Under the pieces are notes generated by a model. The model was not told where the DNA came from. It searched no databases and worked only from the letters and a program-made list of their open reading frames with translations. DNA of 64,000 nt from Mariannaea sp. PMI_226 (taxonomy: Eukaryota > Ascomycota > Sordariomycetes > Hypocreales > Nectriaceae). The translations under genes were made by a program, and so were the position numbers. The DNA lies in NCBI GenBank assembly GCA_024336345.1, contig JANFOG010000002.1, positions 1,240,001-1,304,000 on the forward strand. Reading direction: 5' to 3'. Positions 45,501 to 58,741 of this stretch are shown here, in pieces (position 1 is the first letter of the stretch; every line of letters starts with the position of its first letter).

Positions 45501-48500
45501 CTTCCTTGATATAATTGTCAGACAACGTTTCCGATCAGAGCGTGACAGAGAAGAAGTTGATAAGCTTTTCGCTCTTGTCTCTGGCTCGTCCCCTCAGCGC
45601 CACAGTCTCTACCATGATATAAATTCTGCCTTCAGCCAGGTTGGCCTTGCTCTTCTCGCTAGGAACCTGAACTCTCAGCCAGAGAGATTACCTAACATTG
45701 ACATTGTTCCTCGTCTGTCGGAGTTGGAATCCCTGATGATATGTGTGAAGCAAGATATCCCATGCATTCTCAGCAGCCCTTCAGGATACGGAAAAACTGT
45801 GCTTCTCGAGCATGTTGCCGCTCTGGCTGGAAAATCACTGGTGGTTTTCCCCATGAATGCAGATATTGATACTATGGATCTCGTCGGTGGTTTTGAGCAG
45901 GCCGACCCTCTCCGAGAAGTCAATGCTGCACTCCGAAGCTTGCAGAACGAGTTGCAGAATTCCATCATGTCAGTGATTCCCGGAGCGGTTCCCAAAGATG
46001 CCCTGGAACTACTCCATTTACTAGATGGATATATCGGTGATACCGAAGCCCTACCTACAATTTCTTCTTGTATCGAGTCTCTCCTCACTCATATTCCTGA
46101 GGAATCTGAAGTTGCAAAGGCACTCTCAAAGACCCTTGTTCTTCTTCAAGGCCCCCTGGTCCTAGACAATCCACGTTTTGAATGGCTGGATGGAGTAATC
46201 GTGAAAGCGTTGGAGCAAGGACAGTGGCTGGTTCTCGACAATGCCAACATGTGCAATGCTTCAGTTTTGGACAGACTGAATTCCCTTCTTGAACCGAACG
46301 GGTTCCTCAGCATCAATGAACATTGTGGCCCGGGAGGTGAACCAAGGATAGTCAGACCTCATCCTGAGTTCCGTATCTTCTTGACAATGGACCCCCGCTA
46401 CGGCGAGCTTTCACGAGCAATGAGGAACCGTGCCGTTGAGATCCACATTCATACCGAGCCTCCCGTAACCGAAGCTTCCCTGAAGAGGATTACTCGCATC
46501 GAGAGCGGCTTGCAACGATTCAGTACTTCTCAGAAGGTGTCGGAATCTGTTCTCCATGATGATGCACCAATTGAGACGATACAGAATGCCCTCCAGATGC
46601 TGTCCATTTCTGACGTATCTCTTCTTCCCCGCTACGCAAATAGCCTTGTTATCGAGGACGATACTCATTTGAGGCTTTCACAAAGTGTGGCAGAGCTACT
46701 CAAATTTCTCAGTTCACCTAATGGCTCAAATGGCGTTAGTGCCATATCTCGTTTATACGCTTCACTGCCAGAGCCATCACTCGGTCTGTCCAACGCCCAG
46801 GTAAGTACCAACAGTCTGATTCTACAGAATATTATACTAACCCTAGTGTAGCCTACCCATCCTTTAATCAATAATCTAGTCACTCAATTGCTTCCTAACC
46901 CGAACCAAGCAAAATGGCTAGCCGCTGGCCTTGAGTTTCAGCGTGATCTATACCATCTTCAAACGGCGTTAGAAGATCATCACCGCCAGGCCCAGGTGAC
47001 AAAATTAACTTCTCTGAACCGCCTTCAGAGATCATTGATCAGTGATCGTGTAGCAGCAGTGTCGAAAGATTCTACTGTCAAGTTGGCTTCGTTCCTCACA
47101 TCAACCATTGACGCAATGCGGGAATGGCTTGGATTCGATTTTGACTCATTTGATACTTGGAAGGTTAGTCATTAATCATCCAGTTACGTCGCTACCTATC
47201 TTCTAACATGTCTCAGGAACGGGCCCGGATTCTTCGAGCTGTCTTACTTTACGTTGAACGAACGATCAAGCTCTCATCTGAAAACGATTTCGACGAGGCT
47301 AAGTTCCAGGCACATCTTGCGCAAGGAGCCAACCTCCTGCAGAAACACCTCGATGTTGCTCTCGACAAGCCCGAACGTGATTTCGTCACCCATCTCATGC
47401 ATAAATTGAGCAAGGATTTTACACATGGCTTCAAGTTATCAACTGGTTTGAGCATGGAGATTCTTTGGCAAATTTTCCGTCCAACTCCGATGCCAAATAA
47501 ATCTACCCTTGACCAATGCCTTGACCTGGATAGGCTCGGTGCTCGATTTGATGCTTTGAGATGGAAGGCTGGAGCATCCATACCCGACCTATCCAAAGCC
47601 ATGGTCACACTTGAAAAAGCCTCAGGTATATTAAGAAGGGGAGTCCCGAATGCTGATGATCTCTTGAAAAATCTAGCTACCGAGATCGAGGCTTTGGAAG
47701 CTCAGATTGGAACAGAAGAAGTCGAACTTAAACCTTTCCTTGCCTCAGAGTTTGAGGCCCTGCGCCAGGTGACGATGCTGTCCTCACTGGCGACTGGCTC
47801 TGGACCTGAGGTTCTTCACCAAGAACTCACTGTTTTATCTGATATCCCGACTAGGGCTGGTATAATGCTAGCCAGTTCAAGTCAGCAAGCTGCACTACTC
47901 CAATCAGTTGAAAATTTGGTTTATCAGAACCAGTTCTCTTGGAATGGAAAGTTCTCGGCCTCCCTGTGGTCAAAGTTAGAGAGCCTTGCATCGGTCAGCT
48001 TAAACTCACTGGCTTTGCTTGAGGCAGAGTTGCCAATCATTGTGAAGCAACTCGCCGAGCTTACCCCAGACCTTTCTGTCGACCCCATTTCTCAACTGAA
48101 CGTAGTTCTCTGGAAACTGATAGTTGAGGTCTTCGTCGCCCACGGAGAGAACCTGAAGGAAGTAATCGCTGCGACTTGGCAACAAGTTTCCCAAGCCCCC
48201 GTCGATATGAATTCCAACTCGCATGACTTTAGCAGCCTACTCAATGCCATCGAAGCTGAGCATTTCCGACAAGTCACTGTGGAACATTTCATCCCGGTCA
48301 TGAAAGCTTTGGCTGCTGCTCGACAAACACCCCATCAACAGGCCTACCTTTCTGCTTTCGCATGGATTCATTTCAGCATTGGAACAGTTAAGCTTTATGT
48401 TCCTGACAGAATCTTCGACCCTCAGAGCCGACCTAAGATGGAGCGAGAATTCTTTGAAGAAATGCACAGTCTCTTAGAAGATCACCAAGTTACACTTCAA

Positions 48501-51500
48501 GAGTTTGAGAAGCGTTTCACTGGGCAGGATATGAGTGAGCGCATTCGAAATGCCAGAGATGAGTTGGTTGCTCTGGGCCCCATGCCAAAGGAGGTTCAAC
48601 CAATCTACCGACCAGAGCAATCTGAGCTTAGTCGACTCCATGCGGAATTCTCCAATGTTCTGAAGACAGTCACTGGGCCTAGTCTATCAACAGCACTGCA
48701 ATTCATCGACTCCGACCCAGTACGAGCTGCTGAAGAGTTGAAGCTAGTCAACCAAAATATCCTTAGACTCTTGGATCGACTTTCTGCACGATTTGAATCC
48801 TACCAAGACATGACGCAACCTACTTCTAACCTTTTGCGATGTCTCTTGGTTGGTCTTTCGTTGTGCGATGCTGCTTCGGCCTCCAAGCTCGCCCCCGCTT
48901 CCGAAGAACTTCTGCGAATCACACCGTTCTTTGGAGGAGCCATTTGGGATCAGGCTACCGGAACTTTCTCATCAAGAAGTTTCGAGTTTTTAAGCTACAT
49001 TAGTGCCGCTGTGTCCATTGAAAGTATCACCACGATCAGCCCCAAAGCTCGGGAATTGGTCTTTGAATGTTTCCACAACTTCTATGATGAGTGGTCCAAG
49101 CGACTTGAAGCTGATCGAAAAGAAGAAGCCGCCAAAGGTAGTCTGTATCGTTTCCGAGGCAGCCTCGAAGATGAAGAGGAGATGGATACAGAGGAATTCG
49201 ACGAGCTGTTCCCCAACTTTGGCGATGATGAGGCGAATGGCTTGCCCCTTACCAAGAAGCGAGATGAGGTCCGTGAGCAGTCCTTGCGCGTCGCGGAACT
49301 GCACCGAAGCATCTTCCTTGAGCGAAAGGAGCCAGCGAAGGCTCTGGAAGAATTATGCCGAATTGTGGGACATCGCATCAGCTCTGAAACTGCAGAGCAT
49401 CCCAACGTGGATCGTGAATTGACTGCTAAGATGCTCTCGAGCACTATGCTACTGGCCAGTGACAAAATTGAATCACTCATCTCATCTTCCGTTGGCAAGT
49501 CGTACAACTTTTACACGGACGCGAACATTTCCGAGGCGCGCCAGCTAGTCACATTGATTCATAAGATCAAGGCTCGATTCCGTGAGCTACAACTTGTTGA
49601 TGAGATTGGACACATGCAAACTCTCGCAGATGTGTTGCAGGCTTGTGATAAAGTCCTTGAGCTTATTCATACAGAACCTCTTGCTAAAATCCTGCCGAAG
49701 GTAGAATACCTCCATGGCCATGTATATGAATGGCAATTCGGCGGATGGGCCAGCCGGATATATGCTGTTCTTCCTCTGCACAATGCCCTTACTGACACGG
49801 TCATTCGTTGGCGTCGACTTGAATTGTCAACTTGGGCCAACCTCTTCGACATGGAGCAGAAGAAGTGCCAAGATGATGCTTATTCTTGGTGGTTTGTTGC
49901 TTATCAGGTTGTCATTGCTGTCCCGTTGTCAATGGTGGACGATGCCGAGGAATTGAAGATTTACGCGGCTTCTCTAGTCGAGAGCCTGGAAACTTATTTC
50001 TCGACCTCTATTGTTGGGCAGTTCAAAGCTCGTCTGGCCCTACTCAGGCAACTTGAAGCTCATCTTTTGCTTCTGACAAAAGACTATCCTCTCTTGGATG
50101 TGATCCTTAACTCCCTTGATAACTTTATCCTGTACTATTCTCGCTATGAAAAAGTGATGGATGAATCAATCCAAAAAGGACGGTTGCCTATTGAGAGGAA
50201 GATGAAAGATGTCTTGCTCATGGCCAGCTGGAAGGATACAAACATCAATGCACTTCGAGAGAGTGCCCAGAAATCCCATCAGAAGCTCTTCCGACTTGTC
50301 AGGAAGTTCCGCGGCATTTTAGGTCAAGAAGCCAAGCAGATCATTGAGCAAGGTCTTCCGGATCAAGAGGTTCACTATGGGCAACGGTCACTTGAGCAGC
50401 ATGCATCCGTGGATGTTTTGCCAGAAGCTTTCTCCCTTGTGGAGACAGCAATGCCTGGATGGATAAACGGCCATCGACGGATGGCAAATGTCTCTAAGAC
50501 AGTTTCTGTCATGGTCAGAGTTTCTGGTGCGCCAGAAGTCACCAGCACAGTACCTCAATCTATCGATGACTTCGTATCCAGCTTGAACGAATCAATGGCA
50601 GAGCTGCGCAAAGAAACACCACCCTTCTTGAATGATGAGAATAAGGATCAAGTTAAGCATCTGAAGACAAGGAAGCGGAAACTGCTCGCAGATACACTGC
50701 GTGATCTACGCCAGATGGGGTTGAAGTACAACCTTGGTCAGGACAAGTTGGCCCAACAAAGCTCACTTTCTGCCGTCCTCTCAATGGTCAAACCCATTGA
50801 ACTCCCTGGGAACAAATCCATGGAGGCGGTTGAGTACTATTTCCATAAGATTCTTGACCTTGCCCCGACAGCAAGAAACGCAGCCCGAGAACACTCTGAG
50901 GATCTTACGGGAGCTGAGATTGGGCGAAGCATTGGATTCTTCGAGGGTCTGCTCAATCTCCTAATCTCTCAGAGACTCTCAATATCATCTGCCACCGAGT
51001 CCCTGTTGTCACTTCAGAAGTCAACATATCAGTTCCAGAATCTGGGCAAATTCTCAGACAACGGAAACCTGACCCAAAGATACACTCAATCTAACTGGAG
51101 TCGTCTTCTTCCCTGGTTGATCCAAGTTCTCAAATTCTCTGCCCGACTTGTCCGTGTCCATGGTAAGTGTGGTGCATTGAATCACAGCAGCACCCTTGAC
51201 CAGCTAGACTCTTGGTGTGGCCGATTCAAGAGCCTCGAAACCTCTTACCTTGCTCTGAGCGAATTGCCCCTGGGCCTTGCATCCGAAGGAGCAGCCACGG
51301 CGGAGACAAACTTTTCTCGTGAGCTCGAGAGCTTCCAAGCCGTGCTCGACACGATGATCCTGGAACAGCCCAAGCTCAGTTTCATTCTTGGACAGGTGCG
51401 TGGATGGTGTGAAATAACTGTAGAGAGCGTGGATGGAATTGCATTCGACTTGGAGCTCTCAAACTTAGCCAACGCTGTATCTACTCTTTGTGACAAGATC

Positions 51501-54497
51501 CTTGTGGCTGTGGAAGCAGTACGAAAGGCAGCCAACGAGATTCCCAGAAAAGAGGATGAACCTGGCTGGCTGGCCAAGCATAGCGCGGGATTTTTCTCTC
51601 TTGCCAGACAGCTGCATATGCCCGAAGTCGAACGAAGCATTGCAAACTGTACCAGAATGCTGAATCGGATAAACTTGGAGCAACCGCAGTTGAGCCAAGC
51701 TGCAATGGGCTTGATGAATATCGCGAGTCCCATCCTGGTTGAGTATCTCGCCCTGTGTGAGCAATCTGTCACCCAAGTTGTCGACATACATGGTGCAATG
51801 GCACATATGTCGTATAACTTGACTAAAACCCTTACGCAGATAGCTTCACAAGGGTTCTGTACTCCTCACGAAAAGTCTGATGAGACGTCTGGCGAGTCTG
51901 GCAAGGTTGAATCAGGGACTGGTCTAGGAGATGGAGAGGGTGCTGAAGATATCAGCAAAGATATTCAGCCAGACGAAGATCTCTCTGAGCTTGCGCAAGA
52001 GGGCAACAAGGAAGAGAACAAAGAAATGGAAGATGAAAAGGATGCTGTCGACATGGCAGACGAAGAACTTGAAGGTGATATGGGAAGTGTTGATGGTGCT
52101 GATGATGATGAGGAGGGGTCTAAGAACGGGGAGGAAGAAGATGAAGAGAATGATATGGATGAAGAAGCCGGTGATGTTGATGACCTTGATCCTACTGCTG
52201 TAGATGAGAAAATGTGGGATGGCGAGAATGAAGACGAAGCTGAAAAGGACCAGCAAGGCGACAAGGCCAAGGGTCAGAAGAAGGACGACGAGCAGATGGC
52301 AGCCGACGAAGATGCAAAGAAACAAGAGGGCGAGGAGCAGCCCGAGGCGGAGGACGCTGATAATCAGGGAGAAGAGGAAGACGAAGAAGAAGAAGAAGCT
52401 GGTGCAGAGGAGGAAGACGTTAAGGCACAAGAAGAGATGAACCGACAGGAGCAGACAGCAGAGGAAAATGATACTCTGGCTCTTCCAGATGAGATGGACC
52501 TTGACCTTGGCGACGACCATGAAACAGGTTCTGAGAGCGACGGTTTGGATGACCTGTCGGACATTGAAGAAGAGAAGCAGCAGGAAGGCGAGGACCAGGA
52601 TATGGCTGATGACAAGGAAGATGAAGCTGCCGATGCCGCGGCTCAAGCACAACTGCAGGAAGAAGCTGGTGAGGATGAGCCTGAAGTCAAAGAGGAAGAG
52701 GACGAACAGCCTGAGGAGAACCTGGGAGCCGACGAGGTCCAGGAGGAGCCCCGAACGGAAGAGGAAGAAGGAGAGGAGGAGAAACCTGACGACTCCGAGG
52801 AGCTCACTGATCAAGCACAACCGCCCCAAGACAACGCCACAGCCGATACGGAGAATGCAGCACCCAGCGATGTCAAGAGCTCTGGCCAAGACCAGAATGC
52901 TGAGTCGATGGATGTTGATGAAAAGTTCCAAAGCAACGCAGCTCAGCAGGAGGATGGTGAGATGGGCGACGGGGCTGCGGATCAAGACACAAGCGCTGGC
53001 AACAAAGGGCCAATGTCTCGATCCAAAGAAACTATGGACAAGGCCGAGCAGGAGCAAGACAGTACGGAGTCCGCACGCAGCGATCCGTTCAAGAAGCTTG
53101 GTGATGCCTTGGAACGATGGCACCGTCAGCAGGAGGATATCAAGAGCGCTGATGTCGCTGATGAAAAACAGGACGCGAAGCAGGAGCCGGAGGCGGACCA
53201 GAGTCGACGCGAGTTCCAGCACCTGCAGGACGATGACGATGCTGCAGACACTCAAGCTATGGGTGCAGCAGATGATGACCAGGTCCAGCCTATCGACGAG
53301 TCAATGGCTATTGATGAGGAGAAGCAAGATCCTTCCAGCCGTCTGCTGGAGGAGGACAAGGAAGAAACTGAGCAAGAGGCTGACAAGATGGATACAACTG
53401 ATCCAACAGCTGCGCCTGATTCAAACAAGCAAGACAATGAGAATGATCAGGATGACACCCGCTCAGGCGTGAAGACGAGACAAGGCAACTACAACCGCGA
53501 GACCACCCCTTCGGAAGCCGACAACCATATGGGAGCGGATGAAGAAGAGGAAGCTCAGATCCAGGAAACATCCGCTCAACTCTCCATCACGCACATCTCA
53601 GACGAGCAGCGAGACCTTCGGGACTTTGGCGAGTCGATGCAGCAATGGACAGAGTTCCAGACGAAGACTCATGCCTTGTCGTTGGCTCTGACATCTCAGC
53701 TCAGGCTCATTCTGACACCGTCCCAGTCGACCAAACTGTCGGGAGCCTTCCGCACGGGCAAGCGTCTCAACATCAAGCGAATCATCCCATATATCGCTTC
53801 AAGCTACAAGCGGGACAAGATTTGGATGCGCCGAGCGGTTCCGACGAAACGCACATATCAGATCTTGCTTTGTGTGGATGACAGCAAGAGTATGGGAGAG
53901 TCCTCGTCAGGCAACTTGGCAATGGAGTCTCTGGTCATGGTCTCCCGATCCCTTACCATGCTAGAGGCCGGCCAGGTGGGCGTGCTGGGTTTCGGTGCCG
54001 ATGTCTTCACGGCTCACGCCTTGACAGACCCGTTCGCGTCCGATGCGGGAGCCAAGGTGCTGCAAAAGTTCCACTTTTCCCAAGATCGAACGGACATTGG
54101 ACTACTCATCCAGCAGACAATGGAGACGTTCCGCAGGGCACGTCAACAACAGGGCAGCAGTGGCTCGGACCTTTGGCAGCTGGCGTTGATCCTGTCTGAC
54201 GGCCTCACGCCTTCGTCTGCACACGAATCGATCCGTCGCCAGCTTCGAGAGGCAATGGAAGAGCGAGTGATGATTGTATTCATCATCATGGATGACACAA
54301 GCAAGAAGAAGGGAGACAGCGTGCTGGAGCTGAAGGAGGCCAAATTTGTGAGAGACGGACCAGAGAGCCGAGTGGTGATTGAGCGGTACCTGGACACATT
54401 TCCCTTCCAGTACTATCTCATTGTGCATCATCTGGAGGAGCTGCCGAGTGCGCTCGCCGGGCTACTTCGGACATGGTTTGCCGAGGTTAATGCTTGA
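39556..54497 (+). CDS. MDN1: Midasin, giant AAA+ ATPase for 60S ribosome assembly
   Basis: Exons 39556-46800, 46852-47163, 47217-54497; 4945 aa, matching yeast Rea1/Mdn1 (about 4900). Six Walker A motifs mark the AAA ring: GLPGVGKTAL (about 310), GETGIGKTTV (about 642), GPTSAGKTSM (about 1090), GETGCGKTTV (about 1383), GSPGVGKTTL (about 1763) and SPSGYGKTVL (about 2075). Walker B sites read LVEDLDRAP, LLDEINLA, VLDELNLA, LLDEISLA, LLDEMNLA and LVLDNANMC; the first and last lack the usual DE. A long helical linker follows, then a D/E-rich region (about 4067-4600), then a MIDAS domain near 4736 with DDSKSMGESSSG. The protein strips the Rsa4 and Ytm1 modules from pre-60S particles in nucleolus and nucleus. 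Its two introns (51 and 53 nt) cluster at the ring-linker boundary. Confidence 0.98.
51865..53600 (+). repeat. Acidic low-complexity coding region of midasin
   Basis: GAA/GAG/GAT/GAC-rich sequence encodes the flexible D/E-rich domain. Its purine bias leaves a 443-codon open frame on the opposite strand (see rejected items). Confidence 0.85.
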
Positions 54498-55265
54498 GTT
54501 TCGATTGAGAAACACAACTAAAACATAGGTACTATGGATATATATAAGAGACACATAGAAATAGGGGGTAGGTTCATTCTGTTACCCGTTACATAAAAAG
54601 GATTATTGCCTGTTTTTCTTTTTGGGAGTTGTTGGGTAAAAGGGGATATATTTATTTAGGTTGGGAATGTTTCAAAGCATATAGAACAGGCGTATAGGAC
54701 TAAAAAGCAGGTTGTGGAATTTCATCACAGCATCATGAATGGAAATTCGATGAGTAACTTGTGTCTACCTATGCAAGCGTACTATGCAGTTCAATCTACT
54801 GTAACAACGTAACCCAAGGATGACAACATCTAAGGTACAGTACCGTTCAATTTCAAGTCGAGAGAGGCACCCATCAACCATCAACCATCAACCTTCTACC
54901 ATCGACCATCATCACTCAACCCACAGGTTTTTGGCTTAGAGCGATATTCAACCAGCGAGTGACGGCATATAAACCTCCCCTCTCTCCCCGCCCGCCACCC
55001 CCTCCGGCACATCATCCGCCCATCATCCCCCCCTCCCTCCCTCCACTTTACTTCCACTTCGCTTCCACTGCCCCGCGCACTATTTCCCTTAATTGAGATC
55101 GCCCGCAACAAGTCTCAATCCACTACTATATCAGTAAACCTCCATAGACACCAGCCAGTCCTGTTCTTGATCTACCCAAGCTACCCAGCTACCTAACCCC
55201 TAGCTGCTTAATTGCTTCTTTGTCTCGTAAAAAAAAATAAACCCTTACCCCTTGTTCCCACGGCA
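54498..55265. promoter_or_regulatory. Spacer MDN1 3' end / isochorismatase promoter and leader
   Basis: 768 bp. A triple CATCAACCATCAACCATCAACC-type 8-bp repeat (ATCAACC) occurs at about 54872-54893, and C/T-rich sequence (54970-55090) precedes the next gene. No gene is seen. Confidence 0.5.
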
Positions 55266-56373
55266 ATGCGAGCCTTATCCAGCTCTAGATTGTTACTGTT
55301 TAGACGCGTCCCCTTCAAACCCGACCCTCAGATCGCCAGCCGGCAATTCGGACTTCTGCACCATCAGCACCATCGATACCAACAGCAGCCGCCGCCCTCA
55401 ACTCCCCGCCCTTCTCTCCCTCCCCGTCAATCCAAAAACTGCAGATTAGCCAATTCCAATTTGTCACATCACGCATCTCGCGCCATGTCGTCGTCCTCAG
55501 CCGCCTCAGCTGAGCTTCGCTTCGGTAAGCCAGGAAGTCCTGGAACTCCCCCGCATCGCCCAAACGAATGGTGGTGATGACGGCATTGTAGCTTGAGCTC
55601 TGACTGACTCGTCTCAACCTAGCGAATCCAGCAATTCTGTATGTCACCTCCTCTCCCCCACGAACAATATCAACACATCAACCAGAAGACATTGAAATCC
55701 AATTACTAACATATCCATTTAAAACAGCATTTGCGATATTCAGGATAAATTCCGCAATGCCATCTACGAATTTGACAAGATGTACGAAAGCCGCGAGACG
55801 AGCCCACCTTGCATGCGCACACCAAGCAGGCAATCATTGCCCATGGACTAACAACTGCTTCTCAACAGCGTCCTCACCACACAGAAGCTTCTTCACTTCT
55901 CCAAGGCCTTCTCAGTCCCCGTCATAACCACCACTCAGACCTCTGCCAAACTCGGCCCAACCGTCTCCGCACTCGCCGAACTCCTCCCAGCCGCTCCCCA
56001 TGACAAAACAAGATTCTCCATGTTCATCCCCCCCGTCATCGCCGAGCTGTCGCAGCCGTCGCAGATCGCCCTCGTCGGCATTGAGTCCCATATCTGCATC
56101 ACCCAGACCGCCCTGGATCTGCGCGACGCCGGGCACAAGGTGTATGTCATTGCCGATGGCGTATCATCGTGCAACCCGGGAGAGGTCAGCGTTGCGCTTG
56201 ATCGGTTGCGGTCTGAGCCGGGTATCACCGTGACTTCAAGTGAGAGCTGGATGTATGAATGTGTTGGAGATGCCTCACACCCGGGCTTCAAGGGACTCAT
56301 CAATGTCGTCAAGGGATCAATGGCCGATACCAAGACGGTCTGGGAATCGCTACCGCCTGGTCCTAAGATCTAA
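55266..56373 (+). CDS. Isochorismatase-family cysteine hydrolase (ISOC2-like)
   Basis: Exons 55266-55524, 55623-55638 (16 nt), 55728-55781, 55869-56373; 277 aa from the first ATG or 204 aa from the ATG at 55485. The hydrolase fold begins after the short exons: FANPAIL|ICDIQDKFRNAIYEFDKI gives the catalytic Asp, HDKTRFSMFIP the Lys region, and VGIESHICITQTALDL the catalytic Cys. It ends FKGLINVVKG. The ISOC group has unknown substrates; relatives include nicotinamidases and isochorismatases. The extra 73 residues (MRALSSSRLLLFRRVPFKPD, later RQSKNCRLANSN) are basic and resemble a mitochondrial presequence, while the second start MSSSSAASAELRF suits a cytosolic form. Exons 2 and 3 are fixed by frame and by the conserved CDIQ motif. 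Confidence 0.9.
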
Positions 56374-56809
56374 GAACCGAACAACGCTCATGGCAGAAAG
56401 AACAACAGAAATTGGTCTGAAAAAAGAAGTAGCCCAGACTCATACAATATATCACCTGGAAAAGATATGTGCCATGTTATGAATGACATGCCACTGTTGA
56501 ATAGGGGAGGCGGAAGGAAGGACATGAATTTATTCACTTTTTTTTTTTCATTTATTCTGTTAGTCAAGCCCATGCATCATTTACATGGAGCGGCTGTTGT
56601 TGTCAGCAACATCATTATCGTCTTCATACCGCCTCCTTGAACCCCTCTGATGGCAGTAATGTGAATTTCCTCCTCTATTTCGGATCAAAACAATGCCTCG
56701 CCGTAATGGCGGGGAGCAAAATCTAGCAAGGAATCCATAACTAAACCGTCAAAATACAACACAGCAAAGCATTCAAGTAAGCGAACATCAATCTCCATGA
56801 AACCCTGGA
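56374..56809. other. Convergent 3' spacer
   Basis: 436 bp between stops of the isochorismatase and the USP19-like gene; a T10-type tract is at about 56539-56549. No gene is seen. Confidence 0.45.
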
Positions 56810-58741
56810 TTACTCCATGCCCGTCGTAGTGCCCTTCGGCTTTGTGGAGGGTGTCATCCATGAAAAAGCTGATGCCACTCCGACAGGGTTGGCAGATCGG
56901 GGCAGCGTGTTGGTGTTTCGGTTGAGTGACTGCACAGATGACAATGGTTGCAATTTCGATTCCCCGCTGACGCTTGCCACTCGCTTCGTGTCCCATCTGT
57001 TAACAATATTCCCGTTCTCTCCTCCGAGGCTAGGCTGACTCCTGCGTCGACCATCGCTCGATGACTTGGACGATGGGGGAGGTTCATAGGAGGTGCCAGG
57101 CTTTCCAACTACCGAACCGGATTTCTGCGGCCGCAACACCTTCATGTTGCGATTGCCCCGGCCTGCAGGCTGGTATCCGCTCAATGGACCACTCTCTCGC
57201 GAGCTGTCATTTCCACTACTGCCGCCATGTCGCCAGGAACCCCATATTCCTGCAGTGGACTCGCGACGAGGCTCTGAGGAGGATAGTTCAGCAGGGACAT
57301 CTTTATTGGCAACATCTGGGCCATCGACGTTTCCAATAGATTGATCCGTCTCAGTACCGATATCAGACACACGATTAGCAATCTCGTGCACTTTGGCAGG
57401 CACTGCCTGGGGTGCCGTGGGAGAGACATCGCCGTGAGACTCGTCATCACGACGCAGATCATTCGATCCCAATTCAGAATTGCCTTCTTGGGTTTGAACC
57501 TGGGCATCGCTAAGGACAAATGGAGTAGCGGTAGCGTTCAGCTTGTGCTTTTCGGGGATGAAATTGGTTGTATAGATGTTTCTGAATACAGAGTCATCTT
57601 CGGGACGCACAAACGGCACTTGCAAACGGTCTCGATCGTTGCCGTAGAGGGTCATCGTGTTCTGCGAGAAGAGGATGTCGGCCGAGTGCGCCCTCAGTGC
57701 ATCACTGCCTATGAAAACGCGAATCGGCCCCCCTTCTGTTGCATGAGGCGTCCTTTCATTACCAGAGACATCAAGCGAGACTGTTATAAAAGGGACAGGC
57801 CCCTTGGGGCTACTGGAACGGTGGCCGTGATGGGTGATGACAGCTTCGGCAAAGTAGACATTCAGCCTGATCCGGAATACCCCGTCCACGTCCCGCTCAA
57901 TTTCGTCGACGAGATCAAGCTCCTTTAGAAGGGAATAATCGATGGTGGACTTCTGAGACCCTGAACAAATGTCGGCGTAGAGGAGAGTCGCATGCGCAAA
58001 GTTAGTTGTCAGCCAGCATCGCACAATGGACGGAACTGTGCCCAGAACATAGAACGCAGGTGGGGGTCCTGGTATTTCGAAGGAAGAGTCGTCGTCATCC
58101 TCAACTGCAAAGTTGTTATCAAGACCCAAGCTGCTGGCTCGGCCAGACTGGACAGAGTGGAGGGAATGGACCGAATGGACCGAATGCCCAGCGGAACTAT
58201 GTCGCCCGTCCGATTTGTGGGAAAGTGAGCGCTCCATCATGAGACCACTTCCAGGCCGGACAGGACCAAATTCGCCAGAATGGCGGCTGCTCTGACCGGC
58301 CCAGTTGGACCCGTGCAATGCACTCTCATCGAAGCGAACACTATTGGCTCGAGAAGCGGCACCTCGGCGGACTGGTTCTTCTTCCGCGGGCCCTAAATGA
58401 AGGGAGCCCAGAAGCTGCTCACCTTGCTCATCCAAGTCATCAAACACGTCAGCGTGTGGCATTTGAACAGGACCTTTGATTATACTATTAGAATCATCTA
58501 TGAATCAAGCGACGAACAGAGAGGGTGATGAAGGGGGTATTTGCATACCGGTTTGAGGTGTGCCACTGAGCACGCCAGGAAAAGGAGAGTTCCAGACAGA
58601 TTTAATAGAGGCTTCATCAGCCTGACGCTTCTCTAATCTTAAAAGCCGTTCTGCATGGTTGTTCTGCGTGTATTGAACTTGTTTCAGTTCCATCTGTAAA
58701 TTGTACAGGTCTTCGCGACTGGTAGAGAATCGTGGATCCAT
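56810..58741 (-). CDS. Fungal protein often named 'ubiquitin hydrolase 19', with retropepsin-like fold signature
   Basis: Exons (minus) 58741-58549 and 58473-56810; 618 aa. The N-terminus is a coiled coil (EDLYNLQMELKQVQYTQNNH, then AERLLRLEKRQADE), followed by a conserved linear segment (SVWNSPFPGVL; EQGEQLLGSLHL). Residues about 205-345 are the only compact part: YVLGTVPSIVRCWLT, LLYADICSGSQKSTIDYSLL, then FRIRLNVYFAEAV and IRVFIGSDALRAHSADILFS. The rest is Ser/Gly/Asn-rich and disordered. From memory, orthologues in Sordariomycetes carry the label ubiquitin carboxyl-terminal hydrolase 19, but I see no Cys/His box of a USP, so that name is not supported here. The compact part resembles a retroviral-type aspartic protease with the catalytic Asp replaced by Cys (inference). 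Function unknown. Confidence 0.8.

Noticed and set aside
51924..53255. 443-codon minus-strand ORF rich in Leu/Phe/Ile/Val, resembling a multi-pass membrane protein
   Set aside because: It is the exact complement of the GAA/GAG/GAT-rich acidic region of midasin; reverse complements of Glu/Asp codons give TTC/CTC/ATC, so the hydrophobic ORF is an artefact.
52468..53472. 334-codon plus-strand ORF rich in Arg/Lys/Met
   Set aside because: It is a +1-type shadow frame of the same acidic midasin region; no independent start or homology.
57341..57928. 195-codon plus-strand ORF
   Set aside because: It is antisense to the USP19-like exon; no family match.
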